Part shown: positions 12,448-22,120 of the stretch, in pieces
Layout: the number at the start of each line of letters is the position of its first letter
Position numbering within the stretch: the first letter of the stretch is position 1
From: Hydrogenophilales bacterium 16-61-112
GTDB lineage: Bacteria > Pseudomonadota > Gammaproteobacteria > Burkholderiales > Thiobacillaceae
NCBI GenBank assembly: GCA_002257045.1
Contig: NCHD01000015.1
Coordinates: 1-51,547 of the forward strand
Length of the DNA: 51,547 nt
Reading direction: 5' to 3'
Made by a program: the position numbers and the translations under genes
Notes under the pieces: model-generated
What the model was told of the DNA's origin: nothing
The model's input: the letters and a program-made list of their open reading frames with translations, nothing else
Database searches by the model: none

Positions 12448-12906
12448 ATGCGTCGATTCTGGGATGGTCTTGCAGGCGTGTCGCTGGTACTTTGGATCGG
12501 CGGCATGTGGGCAATAGGCTATGTTGCCGCACCGGTATTGTTTGCAAACCTGGCCGATAAGCAGTTAGCTGGCTTGTTGGCGGGAAAGCTATTTGAAGTG
12601 GTGGCGTGGATCGCAATAGCCGTGTCGGTATATTTGTTGATTTATCGCGTAGCCCGAGAAGGCGCCGCTGCGCTTAAAACGCTATTCTTTTGGGTCGTGC
12701 TGTTGATGCTGGGGTTAACCCTGGCTGCACATTTGGGCATCCAGCCCATTATGCAAAGTCTCAAAAACCAGGCGATGCCACATGCTGTCATGCAAAGTGT
12801 ATTTGCCGATCGCTTCGCCCGTTGGCACGGTGTTTCAAGCATTCTTTACCTGATTCAGAGCGCATTGGGCTTGCTGCTGGTCTGGCGCTCCGGAATCTCA
12901 CGATAG
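12448..12906 (+). CDS. DUF4149 domain membrane protein
   Basis: A 152-residue inner membrane protein with four predicted membrane segments. The first is VSLVLWIGGMWAIGYVAAPVLF, whose G-G-x-W pattern and following AAPVLF stretch are typical of DUF4149 (TMEM205-like). The others lie around residues 50-68, 75-92 and 130-147. It begins 3 bases after greA. No biochemical role is established for the family; its position between greA and yhbY is conserved in Betaproteobacteria. Confidence 0.8.
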   Translation: MRRFWDGLAGVSLVLWIGGMWAIGYVAAPVLFANLADKQLAGLLAGKLFEVVAWIAIAVSVYLLIYRVAREGAAALKTLFFWVVLLMLGLTLAAHLGIQPIMQSLKNQAMPHAVMQSVFADRFARWHGVSSILYLIQSALGLLLVWRSGISR

Positions 12907-12921
12907 TTTGTCCGCAAATCG

Positions 12922-13218
12922 TCACTGGGGCAGGGCGATAACAGGTTTGCTGCTTGGACGATAAATCACCAATACTTTTCCAATTTGTTGGACTGACGCT
13001 GCGCTGGTTGAGGTACAGATTTCAGCCATCCAAGTGCGACGTGTGTCCAAGTCATCGCTCGCTGCTTTGATTTTGACCAGTTCATGTGCATTCAGGGCTA
13101 ATTCAATTTCCTTCAAAACCGCTGGCGTCAAACCCTGATTTCCGATCATGACGACCGCTTGGCGGTTATGGGCCAGTCCCTTGAGATATTGTCGTTGTGT
13201 GGTGGTAAGTGTTTTCAT
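12922..13218 (-). CDS. yhbY: YhbY-type ribosome-associated RNA-binding protein
   Basis: A 98-residue CRS1/YhbY (CRM) domain protein. It has the characteristic LKGLAHNRQAVVMIGNQGLTPAVLKEIELALNAHELVKIK, including the GxxG-like loop (IGNQGLT), and ends with a KVLVIYRPS strand. E. coli YhbY associates with the pre-50S ribosomal subunit. It is encoded on the minus strand and diverges from rlmE, another 50S assembly gene, with 41 bases between their start codons, so their promoters must overlap. Confidence 0.93.
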   Translation of the reverse strand: MKTLTTTQRQYLKGLAHNRQAVVMIGNQGLTPAVLKEIELALNAHELVKIKAASDDLDTRRTWMAEICTSTSAASVQQIGKVLVIYRPSSKPVIALPQ

Positions 13219-13259
13219 GCGTATTCCCTAAAACTGAGCAAGGATTGTAGCTGATAGCG

Positions 13260-13937
13260 ATGGGCCAGAAACCGAAGCGAACCAAATCGGGCAGTGCCTG
13301 GATGCATGAGCATGTAACCGATCCTTACGTTAAAAAGGCACAGTTGGATGGCTACCGATCTCGGGCCGCCTATAAATTACTGGATATCGATAAACGGGAT
13401 CAGTTGTTACGCCCAGGAATGACCATCGTTGATTTGGGTGCGGCTCCCGGCAGTTGGTGCCAGGTAGCGGTTCAAAAACTTAAAAAGCAGGGCAGGGTGC
13501 TGGCGATCGATTTATTGCCCGTGGCCGCATTGCCCGGGGTCGACAGCTTTGAAGGTGACTTCACTGAACCGGAAGCCTTGCATTGGCTGGAAGAAAAGTT
13601 GAAATCCCGGCAAATCGACCTTGTGTTGAGCGATATGGCACCCAATATGAGTGGCGTGATGCTAAGCGACCAGGCACGGCATTACGAGTTGTGTGAGTTG
13701 GCATTGGAATTTGCAGTCGATTGGCTGAAACCAAATGGGGCATTTCTAGTCAAAGCTTTTCAAGGCGTTGGCTTTGAGGGCTTTCGTGGACAAATGCGCT
13801 TGGCCTTTGAGAAGGTTGATATCCGTAAACCAGACTCGTCGCGTGACCGGAGTAATGAGATTTATCTGTTAGGGCGCAACCCGCACAAGAGTCAGTCGGT
13901 AGCCGTTGACGCATCCGTGACAAGTTCGCAAGACTAG
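13260..13937 (+). CDS. rlmE: 23S rRNA (uridine-2552-2'-O)-methyltransferase
   Basis: RlmE/FtsJ methylates the 2'-OH of U2552 in the 50S A-loop using S-adenosylmethionine. The protein has 225 residues. The catalytic lysine is in QLDGYRSRAAYKLLDID near residue 38. The SAM motif is VDLGAAPGSWCQVAV. The catalytic Asp lies in DLVLSDMAPNMSG near 124, and the next Lys in GAFLVKAFQGVGFEGF near 164. A short C-terminal tail of low conservation follows. It sits directly upstream of ftsH, the same order as in E. coli. Confidence 0.96.
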   Translation: MGQKPKRTKSGSAWMHEHVTDPYVKKAQLDGYRSRAAYKLLDIDKRDQLLRPGMTIVDLGAAPGSWCQVAVQKLKKQGRVLAIDLLPVAALPGVDSFEGDFTEPEALHWLEEKLKSRQIDLVLSDMAPNMSGVMLSDQARHYELCELALEFAVDWLKPNGAFLVKAFQGVGFEGFRGQMRLAFEKVDIRKPDSSRDRSNEIYLLGRNPHKSQSVAVDASVTSSQD

Positions 13938-14002
13938 GCTTAGAATGAGTCTAAATGTTTGCCTCGATTAAATGTGCTGAACCAGGCACGAAGGAGTGAT
14001 TG

Positions 14003-15895
14003 TTGAACAACTTGCCTAAAAATATTGCTATCTGGCTGATTGTCGCCGTTGTCTTGATGACGGTGTTTAATCAGTTTGGCGCACAGCGCACGGCCCAGAC
14101 CCAGCTACCCTACTCGAAGTTCATTGAAGAGGTGCGCGCGCAGCAAATTACCAAGGTCGTAATCGAAGGCAATGTGCTTAAAGGCGAGCGCAGCGATGGC
14201 CAGCGCTTCACCAGCTATGCGCCGACCGATCCCTATATGGTGTCGGATCTACTCAAAAACGGCGTGTCGGTTGAAGCCAAACCCGAGGAGCAGCCATCTT
14301 TCCTGATGAGCCTGTTTATTTCCTGGTTCCCTATGCTGTTGCTGATCGGTGTGTGGATATTCTTCATGCGCCAGATGCAGGGTGGCGGCAAAGGCGGCGC
14401 TTTCTCGTTTGGAAAAAGCCGGGCTCGTTTGCTGGACGAAAATACCAATCCGGTAACGTTCGCAGATGTGGCTGGCTGCGACGAAGCCAAGGAAGATGTA
14501 TCCGAGCTGGTCGATTTCCTGAAAGACCCCACCAAATTCCAGAAACTGGGGGGAAGAATTCCGCGCGGCGTGCTTTTGGTTGGTTCGCCTGGTACGGGTA
14601 AAACCCTTCTGGCTCGTGCGATCGCCGGTGAGGCAAAGGTGCCGTTCTACAGTATTTCCGGATCTGATTTTGTCGAGATGTTCGTCGGTGTTGGCGCATC
14701 GCGCGTGCGTGACATGTTTGAGCAGGCCAAGAAAAGCGCTCCCTGCATTATTTTCATCGATGAGATTGATGCTGTGGGTCGCCAGCGTGGTGCGGGCTTG
14801 GGTGGCGGCAACGACGAGCGGGAGCAGACCCTGAATCAACTGTTGGTTGAAATGGATGGTTTTGAAGGGGTGAGTGGTGTCATTGTGATTGCCGCGACCA
14901 ATCGTCCTGATGTACTTGACCCTGCTTTACTGCGCCCTGGCCGTTTTGACCGTCAGGTAGTGGTCGGATTGCCCGACATCCGTGGCCGTGAGCAGATTTT
15001 GATGGTTCATATGCGCAAGGTACCTGTCGCACCTGATGTGCGCGCCGATATTCTTGCGCGGGGCACACCGGGCATGTCTGGGGCTGATCTCGCCAACCTG
15101 GTCAACGAGGCGGCATTGTTCGCCGCTCGAAGCAACAAACGTCTGGTTGATATGGATGATTTTGAGCGGGCCAAGGACAAGATATTCATGGGCGCTGAGC
15201 GTAAGTCCATGGTGATCACACTTGAAGACAAGAAAAAAACGGCCTATCACGAGTCGGGGCATGCGGTGATCGGGATGACCTTGCCGGGTTGCGACCCGGT
15301 GCATAAAGTGACGGTGATTCCGCGTGGTCGCGCGCTGGGTGTGACGATGTCGTTGCCCGAAACCGATCGGTTCAGTTTGTATCAGGATCAGATGCTGGCG
15401 CAGATTAGCATGCTGTTTGGAGGCAGGGTGGCGGAAGAAATTTTCGTCGGCAGTATTTCGACTGGTGCATCGAATGACTTTGAGCGTGCCACCAGCATTG
15501 CGCGAGACATGGTGACCCGTTACGGCATGTCGGCCGCATTGGGTCCAATGGTGTACGGTGAAAATGAAGGCGAAGTATTCCTTGGGCGTTCGGTGACGAC
15601 GCACAAGAACATGAGCGAAACCACCATGCAAAAGGTGGATGCTGAAATTCGCCGCATTCTTGACGAGCAGTACGCGTTGGCGACGAAAATCCTGACCGAG
15701 AGCCGTGACAAAGTCGAGGCAATGACCGCTGCGTTGCTGGAATATGAAACCATTGATGCGGACCAGATTGGCGACATCATGGCCGGCCGTCCTGTGCGTC
15801 CCCCCAAACCGTCAGCTACGCCTCAGCCACCGGTGAGCGGTGGCGATAAACCAAGTGCGCCAGCACCAACCGTTCAGCCCGCACAAGAGGCATAA
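14003..15895 (+). CDS. ftsH: ATP-dependent zinc metalloprotease FtsH
   Basis: Inner membrane AAA+ protease that degrades misfolded membrane proteins and regulators. There are two TTG codons in a row (14000 and 14003). The second is preferred because AAGGAG (13991-13996) is 6 bases before it and it gives the usual [11 protein letters not shown] start. Membrane segments are at about residues 7-22 and 100-121. The AAA module has Walker A GSPGTGKT near residue 193, Walker [10 protein letters not shown], and the arginine-finger region [19 protein letters not shown]. The zinc site is HESGH near 416. The tail is Pro/Ala-rich. A terminator-like hairpin follows. Confidence 0.97.
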   Translation: MNNLPKNIAIWLIVAVVLMTVFNQFGAQRTAQTQLPYSKFIEEVRAQQITKVVIEGNVLKGERSDGQRFTSYAPTDPYMVSDLLKNGVSVEAKPEEQPSFLMSLFISWFPMLLLIGVWIFFMRQMQGGGKGGAFSFGKSRARLLDENTNPVTFADVAGCDEAKEDVSELVDFLKDPTKFQKLGGRIPRGVLLVGSPGTGKTLLARAIAGEAKVPFYSISGSDFVEMFVGVGASRVRDMFEQAKKSAPCIIFIDEIDAVGRQRGAGLGGGNDEREQTLNQLLVEMDGFEGVSGVIVIAATNRPDVLDPALLRPGRFDRQVVVGLPDIRGREQILMVHMRKVPVAPDVRADILARGTPGMSGADLANLVNEAALFAARSNKRLVDMDDFERAKDKIFMGAERKSMVITLEDKKKTAYHESGHAVIGMTLPGCDPVHKVTVIPRGRALGVTMSLPETDRFSLYQDQMLAQISMLFGGRVAEEIFVGSISTGASNDFERATSIARDMVTRYGMSAALGPMVYGENEGEVFLGRSVTTHKNMSETTMQKVDAEIRRILDEQYALATKILTESRDKVEAMTAALLEYETIDADQIGDIMAGRPVRPPKPSATPQPPVSGGDKPSAPAPTVQPAQEA

Positions 15896-15908
15896 GTATC
15901 GAGTCCAC

Positions 15909-15960
15909 CTGCTTGCCGAAGCAGGCACTACAATAGAGGAGCTTTGGCTCCTCTATTTTT
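15909..15960 (+). terminator. Tandem hairpins between ftsH and folP, the second terminator-like
   Basis: The first hairpin is CCTGCTT-GCCG-AAGCAGG (about 15908-15925). The second has an 11-bp perfect stem (15932-15942 with 15947-15957), loop TTTG, and runs into five T's ending at 15960, the base before the folP ATG. The second fits an intrinsic terminator for ftsH, but its 5' arm also contains the only plausible folP ribosome binding site (GAGGAG), so it may control folP instead. Confidence 0.75.
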
Positions 15961-16788
15961 ATGTCCGTACTTCACGCAGGGCCGCACCGTCTCTCGCTGC
16001 TCAAGCCGCTCATCATGGGTATTGTCAACACCACACCGGACTCATTTTCGGATGGCGGGCATTGTCTGGATGCTCAGTCGGCCATTCGACATGCGTTGCA
16101 ACTTCAGGAGGAAGGGGCTGACATTCTTGATGTTGGTGGAGAATCAACACGTCCGGGTGCGGCACTTGTGCCTGCAGATGAAGAGAGGCGGCGCGTGCTG
16201 CCTGTCATCAGCGAGTTGGTGCGCCAAGGGTGTGTGGTGTCTGTCGACACAAAAAAGCCGGAAGTGATGCGGGCGGCGCTGGATGTTGGCGCGGCCATGG
16301 TGAACGATGTGATGGCCCTGCAGGCGCAGGGCGCGCTGGAGACAGTGGCCGCATCCGGCGCGGCGGTGTGTTTGATGCATATGCAGGGCGACCCTCAAAC
16401 CATGCAGCGAGTGCCGTCTTACGTCAATGTGATAGAGGAAGTGCAGTTTTTTTTACAGGAAAGAGTGCGAATTTGTGAGGCGTCAGGCATCTTGCGTAAG
16501 CGGTTGTTGATTGATCCGGGGTTTGGTTTTGGTAAAACTCTGCAACACAATCTGCAGTTGCTTAAACATTTGGATCGCCTGCAGGTTTTAGGCATACCGG
16601 TACTGGCCGGGTTGTCACGCAAGTCGATTCTGGGCCAGTTGACTGGCCGTGAGTCGGGTCAACGGGAGTTTGCCGGTGTGGCAGCGCATTTGATCGCAGT
16701 TGCGCATGGTGCACGAGTGCTGCGTGTGCATCAGGTATCGGCCATGCGGGATGCGCTGGCTATTTGGAATGCAGTGGAGGAGACATAA
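15961..16788 (+). CDS. folP: Dihydropteroate synthase
   Basis: Condenses 4-aminobenzoate with 6-hydroxymethyl-dihydropterin diphosphate in folate synthesis; target of sulfonamides. The 275-residue TIM barrel shows all family signatures: [51 protein letters not shown] and [16 protein letters not shown], with LSRKS near residue 219. The ATG directly follows the T-run of a terminator-like hairpin and has no free ribosome binding site; no better in-frame start was found. It is followed after 2 bases by glmM, an order also found in E. coli (ftsH-folP-glmM). Confidence 0.96.
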   Translation: MSVLHAGPHRLSLLKPLIMGIVNTTPDSFSDGGHCLDAQSAIRHALQLQEEGADILDVGGESTRPGAALVPADEERRRVLPVISELVRQGCVVSVDTKKPEVMRAALDVGAAMVNDVMALQAQGALETVAASGAAVCLMHMQGDPQTMQRVPSYVNVIEEVQFFLQERVRICEASGILRKRLLIDPGFGFGKTLQHNLQLLKHLDRLQVLGIPVLAGLSRKSILGQLTGRESGQREFAGVAAHLIAVAHGARVLRVHQVSAMRDALAIWNAVEET

Positions 16789-16790
16789 AA

Positions 16791-18155
16791 ATGGGACGTA
16801 AATATTTTGGTACAGACGGTGTGCGGGGACGAGTGGGTGAATTGCCCATTACGCCTGAGTTCGTCATGCGTTTGGGCTACGCTGCCGGACAGGTTTTGGT
16901 GGCTGACCGTGGCAGCCTGCCTCCGAACCAGCATCCGACAGTGCTGATCGGCAAAGACACCCGAATTTCCGGCTACATGCTTGAAGCCGCGCTTGAGGCC
17001 GGCTTTACCGCCGCCGGAGTGAATGTGTTGATGACCGGGCCGATGCCTACGCCAGCGGTGGCCTATCTGACGCGCGCCTTGCGGCTTCAGGCTGGAGTGG
17101 TGATATCTGCTTCGCATAATCCTTTTGAAGATAATGGAATCAAGTTTTTTTCTGCCAACGGGCAAAAGCTGCCGGATAGCGTGGAAGAAGCGATCGAGGC
17201 AAGGCTAGACTACCCCATCGTTACCGTTGAGGCACGGCAACTGGGGCGCGCAAGACGCATGGAGGATGCCGCCGCGCGATATATCGAGTTCTGCAAAAGC
17301 ACTTATCCTAACCATCTCGACCTGCGCGGGATGAGAATCGTTGTCGACTGTGCGCATGGCGCCACTTATCACATTGCGCCGCACGTTTTACATGAGTTGG
17401 GTGCCGAGGTGATTGCCATCGGCAATGAGCCTAATGGCTTCAATATCAACGACAAGTGTGGTGCAACTTACACCAAGACCCTGTCGGAAGCGGTGCGCAC
17501 CCATCGCGCCGATCTGGGCATTGCGCTGGATGGCGATGGCGATCGTTTGATGATGGCCGACGCGCAAGGCAGGATTTACGATGGCGACCAGCTGGTTTAT
17601 GTCATCGCTCGTCATCGCATACAAAGCGGCTATATGAAAGGTGGCGTGGTCGGAACCTTGATGACCAATCTTGGAACTGAGCATGCACTTGGGCGCGCCC
17701 AGGTTCCGTTTGAGCGCGCCAAGGTGGGGGACCGCTATGTGATGGAACGCTTGCTTGCCAACGGCTGGACGCTGGGCGGTGAAACCTCGGGTCATATCCT
17801 GTGTCTGGACAAGCACACCACGGGCGATGGCATTGTGTCCGCCCTGCAGGTATTGCGCGCGCTGCGTGAAACAGGCGAGACGCTTGATGCCGTTACGGCC
17901 GATCTGGAAACCTATCCGCAGGTCATGATCAATGTGCCGATCGCCAAGAGCTTCAAGCTGGACAGCTCCGCTGCCGTGGGGGCCTCGGTTGCTCAAGCGG
18001 AACAGGTTTTGAACGGCACTGGCCGGATAGTTTTGCGTGCATCAGGGACCGAGCCGTTGATTCGGGTGATGGTGGAAGGACGTGATGCCGATCAGGTTCG
18101 TCAGACGGCTGAAACCATTGCAGAGGTGGTTAGACAGGCTGCAACGCTGGCCTGA
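16791..18155 (+). CDS. glmM: Phosphoglucosamine mutase
   Basis: Interconverts glucosamine 6-phosphate and glucosamine 1-phosphate on the way to UDP-GlcNAc for peptidoglycan and lipopolysaccharide. ATG 16791 gives the canonical N-terminus [13 protein letters not shown]; the frame extends upstream into folP. The 454-residue protein has the phosphoserine loop [18 protein letters not shown] near residue 104, the magnesium site [11 protein letters not shown] near 245, the sugar-binding GGETSGHI near 325, and the C-terminal phosphate-binding [12 protein letters not shown]. Confidence 0.97.
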   Translation: MGRKYFGTDGVRGRVGELPITPEFVMRLGYAAGQVLVADRGSLPPNQHPTVLIGKDTRISGYMLEAALEAGFTAAGVNVLMTGPMPTPAVAYLTRALRLQAGVVISASHNPFEDNGIKFFSANGQKLPDSVEEAIEARLDYPIVTVEARQLGRARRMEDAAARYIEFCKSTYPNHLDLRGMRIVVDCAHGATYHIAPHVLHELGAEVIAIGNEPNGFNINDKCGATYTKTLSEAVRTHRADLGIALDGDGDRLMMADAQGRIYDGDQLVYVIARHRIQSGYMKGGVVGTLMTNLGTEHALGRAQVPFERAKVGDRYVMERLLANGWTLGGETSGHILCLDKHTTGDGIVSALQVLRALRETGETLDAVTADLETYPQVMINVPIAKSFKLDSSAAVGASVAQAEQVLNGTGRIVLRASGTEPLIRVMVEGRDADQVRQTAETIAEVVRQAATLA

Positions 18156-18190
18156 TCCCCAGAAAGCCAGTTACCCATCCTGAAATATAA

Positions 18191-18218
18191 CTGTAATATT
18201 TCGTCGGTAATATGACAG
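18191..18218 (+). promoter_or_regulatory. Possible PhoB-type operator upstream of pstS
   Basis: An imperfect inverted repeat, CTGTAATATT (18191-18200) and AATATGACAG (18209-18218), differs at one base in 10. Both arms contain CTGT-A/C-AT, close to the Pho-box half site CTGTCAT, although the two halves face each other rather than forming the usual direct repeat. It lies 41 bases before the pstS start, where phosphate-starvation control would be expected. Confidence 0.35.
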
Positions 18219-18259
18219 CGTCGCCCATGCGGCAATGTCTATTACAACTGGAGAAAAAC

Positions 18260-19279
18260 ATGCAAACACTCAATAAAATGGCTCAGGGCGCGTTGGTCGC
18301 AGCAGTGGGTCTGGCCTTCTCGGTTAGTGCGATTGCCGCTGATATTACCGGCGCAGGCGCTACCTTCCCCTATGCTGTTTATACCAAGTGGGCAGAAGCC
18401 TACCAGGCTGCGGCCGGTCAAAAGGTCAACTATCAAGGCATTGGATCGTCTGGTGGTGTCAAGCAAATCAAGGCCAAGACGGTCGATTTCGCGGGTAGCG
18501 ATGCGCCTGTTCCCGAGGCGGATCTGGATGCGCTGCATTTGATCCAGGTGCCGACTGTAATGGGCGGCGTAACCATTGTCATGAACGTTCCCGGCGTTGC
18601 ATCCGGCAAGCTGAAGCTGGATGGCGCAACTGCTGCTGACATTTTCCGCGGTGCCATCACCAAATGGAATGCACCCGCTATTGCCAAATTGAATCCTGGT
18701 CTGGCATTGCCGGATATGGCCATTACCGTCGCGCACCGCTCGGATGGTTCCGGCACGACTTACGCCTTTACTAACTACCTGGCCAAGCAATCGACTGATT
18801 TCAAACGTGATGTTGGCGCCGGCAACACGGTGAACTGGCCTTCCAATGCGCTGGGCGGCAAGGGCAACCCGGGTGTTGCAGCAAACGTGCAGAAGATCAA
18901 GGGCACGATCGGTTATGTGGATATTGCCGATGCAATGAAAAACAACATGAGCTTCGTTGCGCTGAAAAACAAGGCTGGAAACTACATTGTGCCGAACCAG
19001 GATTCCGTAGCCGACGCTGCTGCGGGCGCAAACTTCAAGGTCAAGGGCATGGCGCCCGACCTGCTGGATCAAACGCATAAAAACGCTTGGCCCATCACCA
19101 GCGCCACCTACATGCTGGCATATGAAAAGGGCAGCGATGCTGCCAAGCAAAAAGGCGTCGTCGACTTCTTTACCTGGTCTTTGAACAACGGTCAAAAAAT
19201 GGCTGAGTCACTAGGCTTTGTGGCCCTGCCTCCCAGCGTTGTGAAGATGGTCGAAGCAGAGATGAAAAATATCAAGTAA
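18260..19279 (+). CDS. pstS: Phosphate ABC transporter, periplasmic phosphate-binding protein
   Basis: High-affinity periplasmic phosphate receptor. ATG 18260, after GGAGAAAAAC, begins a signal peptide (MQTLNKMAQGALVAAVGLAF, cleaved near SAIAA-DITGAG). The mature protein has the family pattern ITGAGATFPYAVYTKWAEAY, GIGSSGGVKQI, VDFAGSDAPV, then TVAHRSDGSGTTYAFTNYL with phosphate-binding Arg, Asp and Ser residues. At 339 residues it is full length. It is the first gene of pstSCAB and separated from pstC by tandem hairpins, which fits the need for more binding protein than permease. Confidence 0.97.
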   Translation: MQTLNKMAQGALVAAVGLAFSVSAIAADITGAGATFPYAVYTKWAEAYQAAAGQKVNYQGIGSSGGVKQIKAKTVDFAGSDAPVPEADLDALHLIQVPTVMGGVTIVMNVPGVASGKLKLDGATAADIFRGAITKWNAPAIAKLNPGLALPDMAITVAHRSDGSGTTYAFTNYLAKQSTDFKRDVGAGNTVNWPSNALGGKGNPGVAANVQKIKGTIGYVDIADAMKNNMSFVALKNKAGNYIVPNQDSVADAAAGANFKVKGMAPDLLDQTHKNAWPITSATYMLAYEKGSDAAKQKGVVDFFTWSLNNGQKMAESLGFVALPPSVVKMVEAEMKNIK

Positions 19280-19290
19280 TTAATAAGAAT

Positions 19291-19359
19291 TGCCGGAAGT
19301 GTTCTTGCTTCCGGCAGTCTACGAAAGCGGCTACCTGACAGGGTGGCCTTTTTCGTAGA
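19291..19359 (+). terminator. Tandem inverted repeats between pstS and pstC
   Basis: The first hairpin is a perfect 9-bp stem TGCCGGAAG (19291-19299) with CTTCCGGCA (19308-19316). The second has outer arms TCTACGAAA (19318-19326) and TTTCGTAGA (19351-19359), with an inner stem around GGCTACC/GGTGGCC. They probably act as a partial terminator or as 3'-end protection for pstS mRNA. Neither stem is followed by a long T-run, so complete termination is unlikely. Confidence 0.6.
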
Positions 19360-19387
19360 TAACAAACCGAATTGACAGGCGCCTACC

Positions 19388-20365
19388 GTGAGCGAACACA
19401 GTACATTACCCGGACTCGATTTGCAGGCCGTGCAAATACGAAAATTTCGGTTGCAGGACAGGCTCTTTCATCTCGTCACCCAGTTGTTTGCCTTTCTTCT
19501 GCTGGCCGCGTTGTTGGGGATTCTGGTTTCGCTCGCGCTTGAGGCATGGCCCAGCATCAAGGAGTTCGGTCTGCCATTTTTGTGGACCAACGTCTGGAGC
19601 GTGCCGGATGACAAATATGGGGCGCTGGCTGCTATTTACGGTACGGTGGTGACCTCTGTTCTGGCCTTGTTGTTTGCGGTCCCGGTCAGTTTTGGCATCG
19701 CCTTTTATCTGACTGAGTCTTGTCCGCCCTGGTTGCGCCGTCCGCTGGGCACTGCGATCGAGTTGTTGGCAGGCATCCCCTCCATCGTTTATGGCATTTG
19801 GGGTCTGTTCATTTTTGCACCGTTATTTGCTGATCATATTCAACCGCCATTGCAGGCGCTGTTGGGTGATGTTCCTGTTATTGGCGGTTGGTTCTCCGGC
19901 CCGCCTATCGGTGTCGGCATCCTGACTGCCAGCATTGTGCTGGCAATGATGGTGATACCGTTTATCGCTTCGGTCATGCGTGATGTGTTCGATACGGTTC
20001 CGCACGTATTAAAAGAGTCGGCGTACGGAATTGGCTGTACCAAATGGGAAGTGATGCGCAACATCGTGCTGCCCTACACCCGGGTCGGCGTCATTGGCGG
20101 CATCATGCTTGGATTGGGTCGCGCGCTGGGCGAAACCATGGCGGTGACTTTCGTGATCGGCAATGCCAACCGCATCAACGGCAGTTTGTTTGCGCCGGGC
20201 ACGTCGATTGCCTCCACGCTTGCGAACGAGTTTGGCGAAGCTGATCCCGGGCTTCACATCGCTTCGCTGTTCGAACTGGGGTTGGTGCTATTCATCATTA
20301 CTTTTGTCGTGCTGGCGATTTCGCGTTGGCTTATCAGCCGCAGCATGGGCTCCGAAGGGTTGTAA
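19388..20365 (+). CDS. pstC: Phosphate ABC transporter permease PstC
   Basis: A 325-residue inner membrane permease subunit. The first membrane segment is near residues 33-53 ([22 protein letters not shown]), followed by the MetI-type transmembrane domain with about five further helices. The ABC-contacting EAA loop lies around [27 protein letters not shown]. It starts with GTG at 19388. pstA starts 2 bases after its stop. Confidence 0.95.
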   Translation: MSEHSTLPGLDLQAVQIRKFRLQDRLFHLVTQLFAFLLLAALLGILVSLALEAWPSIKEFGLPFLWTNVWSVPDDKYGALAAIYGTVVTSVLALLFAVPVSFGIAFYLTESCPPWLRRPLGTAIELLAGIPSIVYGIWGLFIFAPLFADHIQPPLQALLGDVPVIGGWFSGPPIGVGILTASIVLAMMVIPFIASVMRDVFDTVPHVLKESAYGIGCTKWEVMRNIVLPYTRVGVIGGIMLGLGRALGETMAVTFVIGNANRINGSLFAPGTSIASTLANEFGEADPGLHIASLFELGLVLFIITFVVLAISRWLISRSMGSEGL

Positions 20366-20367
20366 TT

Positions 20368-21213
20368 ATGTTGAGTCTGTATAGCCGCCGACTCTGGGTC
20401 AACCGCATCGGTATTGCCTTGTCCATGGTTGCCATGAGCCTTGGACTGATTGTGCTGATGTGGATTTTATGGATCCTGTTTTCCAAGGGATTTGCCGCGC
20501 TCAGCCTCGACTTGTTTAGCCAGGACACACCGGCGCCAGGCTCCGAGGGGGGGGGGCTGCGCAATGCCATCGTCGGTAGTGGCCTGATTTTGTTGTTTTC
20601 GATGTTGATCGCGACCCCTGTGGGGATTCTGGCAGGCATCTATCTGGCTGAGTACGGGCGCATATCCAAGTTTGCGTCATTCACCCGTTTCATGACTGAC
20701 ATTATGCTGTCAGCGCCGTCTATCGTCATTGGTCTGTTTGTCTATGCGTTATTCGTAGCGACCACGGGTGGTTTTTCTGGCTGGGCGGGCTCGCTCGCAC
20801 TGGCGTTGATTGCCATTCCGGTAGTCGTTCGCACGACTGAAAACATGCTTAAACTGGTGCCTACCAGTTTGCGCGAAGCGGCTTTCGCTGTAGGTGCGCC
20901 ACGCTGGCAGGTTTCGCTCAAGATCACATTGCGCGCGGTAAAATCCGGTGTGGTGACGGGCGTGCTGTTGGCGATGGCGCGCATTACCGGTGAAACCGCG
21001 CCCTTGCTGTTTACAGCGCTAAACAATCAGTTCTTCAGCACCGATATGGCAGAACCGATGGGCAACCTGCCGGTCGTCATTTATCAGTTTGCGCTCAGTC
21101 CCTACGACAACTGGGTCAATCTGGCTTGGGGAGGAGCGTTGTTGATTGCCCTGTTTGTTCTGGCAATTAATATTGGCGTACGCGTTGCTTTCCGCAACAA
21201 AGATAAAAAATAG
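20368..21213 (+). CDS. pstA: Phosphate ABC transporter permease PstA
   Basis: A 281-residue inner membrane permease partner of PstC. ATG 20368 (MLSLYSRRLWVNRIG) is chosen because it follows the pstC stop directly. Six membrane helices are visible, starting with IGIALSMVAMSLGLIVLMWILW. The EAA loop is LREAAFAVGAPRWQVSLKIT near residue 170. A run of ten G's (20547-20556) codes for part of SEGGGLRN near residue 60 and is a possible slippage site. The reading frame is intact as given. Confidence 0.95.
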   Translation: MLSLYSRRLWVNRIGIALSMVAMSLGLIVLMWILWILFSKGFAALSLDLFSQDTPAPGSEGGGLRNAIVGSGLILLFSMLIATPVGILAGIYLAEYGRISKFASFTRFMTDIMLSAPSIVIGLFVYALFVATTGGFSGWAGSLALALIAIPVVVRTTENMLKLVPTSLREAAFAVGAPRWQVSLKITLRAVKSGVVTGVLLAMARITGETAPLLFTALNNQFFSTDMAEPMGNLPVVIYQFALSPYDNWVNLAWGGALLIALFVLAINIGVRVAFRNKDKK

Positions 21214-21245
21214 TCCGTACTTAACGAATCCCTACTCAACAAGCC

Positions 21246-22037
21246 ATGCCCACCATGCCTAATCAAGCCGTTCCAACTGGCGAGAACGCTGCCCTGCAGA
21301 TCCGTAATCTGGACTTTTTCTATGGCGATTACAAAGGGCTCAAGAACGTCAATCTGGACATTGCCGACAACAAGGTAACTGCCTTTATCGGTCCGTCCGG
21401 ATGTGGTAAATCCACCTTGTTGCGAACTTTTAATCGGATGTATGACCTTTATCCGGGGCAGAGAGCCGAAGGTCAAATCATGTTTCACGGCAAAAACTTG
21501 CTGGACAAGGGGCAGGACGTGAACATGGTGCGAGCCAAAATTGGCATGGTGTTCCAGAAACCAACACCGTTTCCAATGACGATTTATGAAAACATTGCGT
21601 TTGGTGTGCGCTTGTACGAGCAACTGTCAAAAAGTGCGATGGACGATCGGGTCGAATGGGCGCTCAACAAGGCTGCTCTGTGGACCGAGGTAAAAGACAA
21701 GTTGCAGCAAAGTGGCTTGTCGCTCTCTGGCGGCCAGCAGCAGCGTTTATGCATCGCGCGCGCAGTGTCCGTCAAGCCTGAAATTGTGTTGTTGGACGAG
21801 CCGACTTCCGCGCTGGACCCGATATCAACCGCCAAAATTGAAGAACTCATCAACGAGCTTAAAAACGAATACACAATTGCCATCGTTACCCACAACATGC
21901 AGCAAGCTGCCCGGATATCTGATTTCACTGCCTTCATGTACTTGGGCGAATTGATTGAGTTCAATGAAACTGGAACGATTTTTATGCGGCCAGGTAAAAA
22001 ACAGACTGAAGATTACATTACTGGCCGTTTTGGGTGA
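21246..22037 (+). CDS. pstB: Phosphate ABC transporter ATP-binding protein PstB
   Basis: Cytoplasmic ATPase that drives PstCA. The 263-residue protein has Walker [13 protein letters not shown] near residue 50, a Q-loop in [12 protein letters not shown], signature [14 protein letters not shown] near 160, Walker [14 protein letters not shown] and switch histidine in VTHNMQQ. The start is ATG 21246 or ATG 21255; neither has a strong ribosome binding site. No phoU, phoB or phoR follows, so the phosphate regulatory genes must lie elsewhere. Confidence 0.96.
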   Translation: MPTMPNQAVPTGENAALQIRNLDFFYGDYKGLKNVNLDIADNKVTAFIGPSGCGKSTLLRTFNRMYDLYPGQRAEGQIMFHGKNLLDKGQDVNMVRAKIGMVFQKPTPFPMTIYENIAFGVRLYEQLSKSAMDDRVEWALNKAALWTEVKDKLQQSGLSLSGGQQQRLCIARAVSVKPEIVLLDEPTSALDPISTAKIEELINELKNEYTIAIVTHNMQQAARISDFTAFMYLGELIEFNETGTIFMRPGKKQTEDYITGRFG

Positions 22038-22120
22038 TATTGCTGGTATTTTCCCCGTTACAGGTTGACCGTCCCGCACGATGCGCTTACCATCGCGGAC
22101 TTTTGTCTGGCGGATCCACA

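Noticed and set aside
16447-16454. T8 run in folP as a phase-variation site
   Set aside because: The frame is intact and folP is essential in most bacteria, so switching is implausible; eight bases is also near the lower limit.
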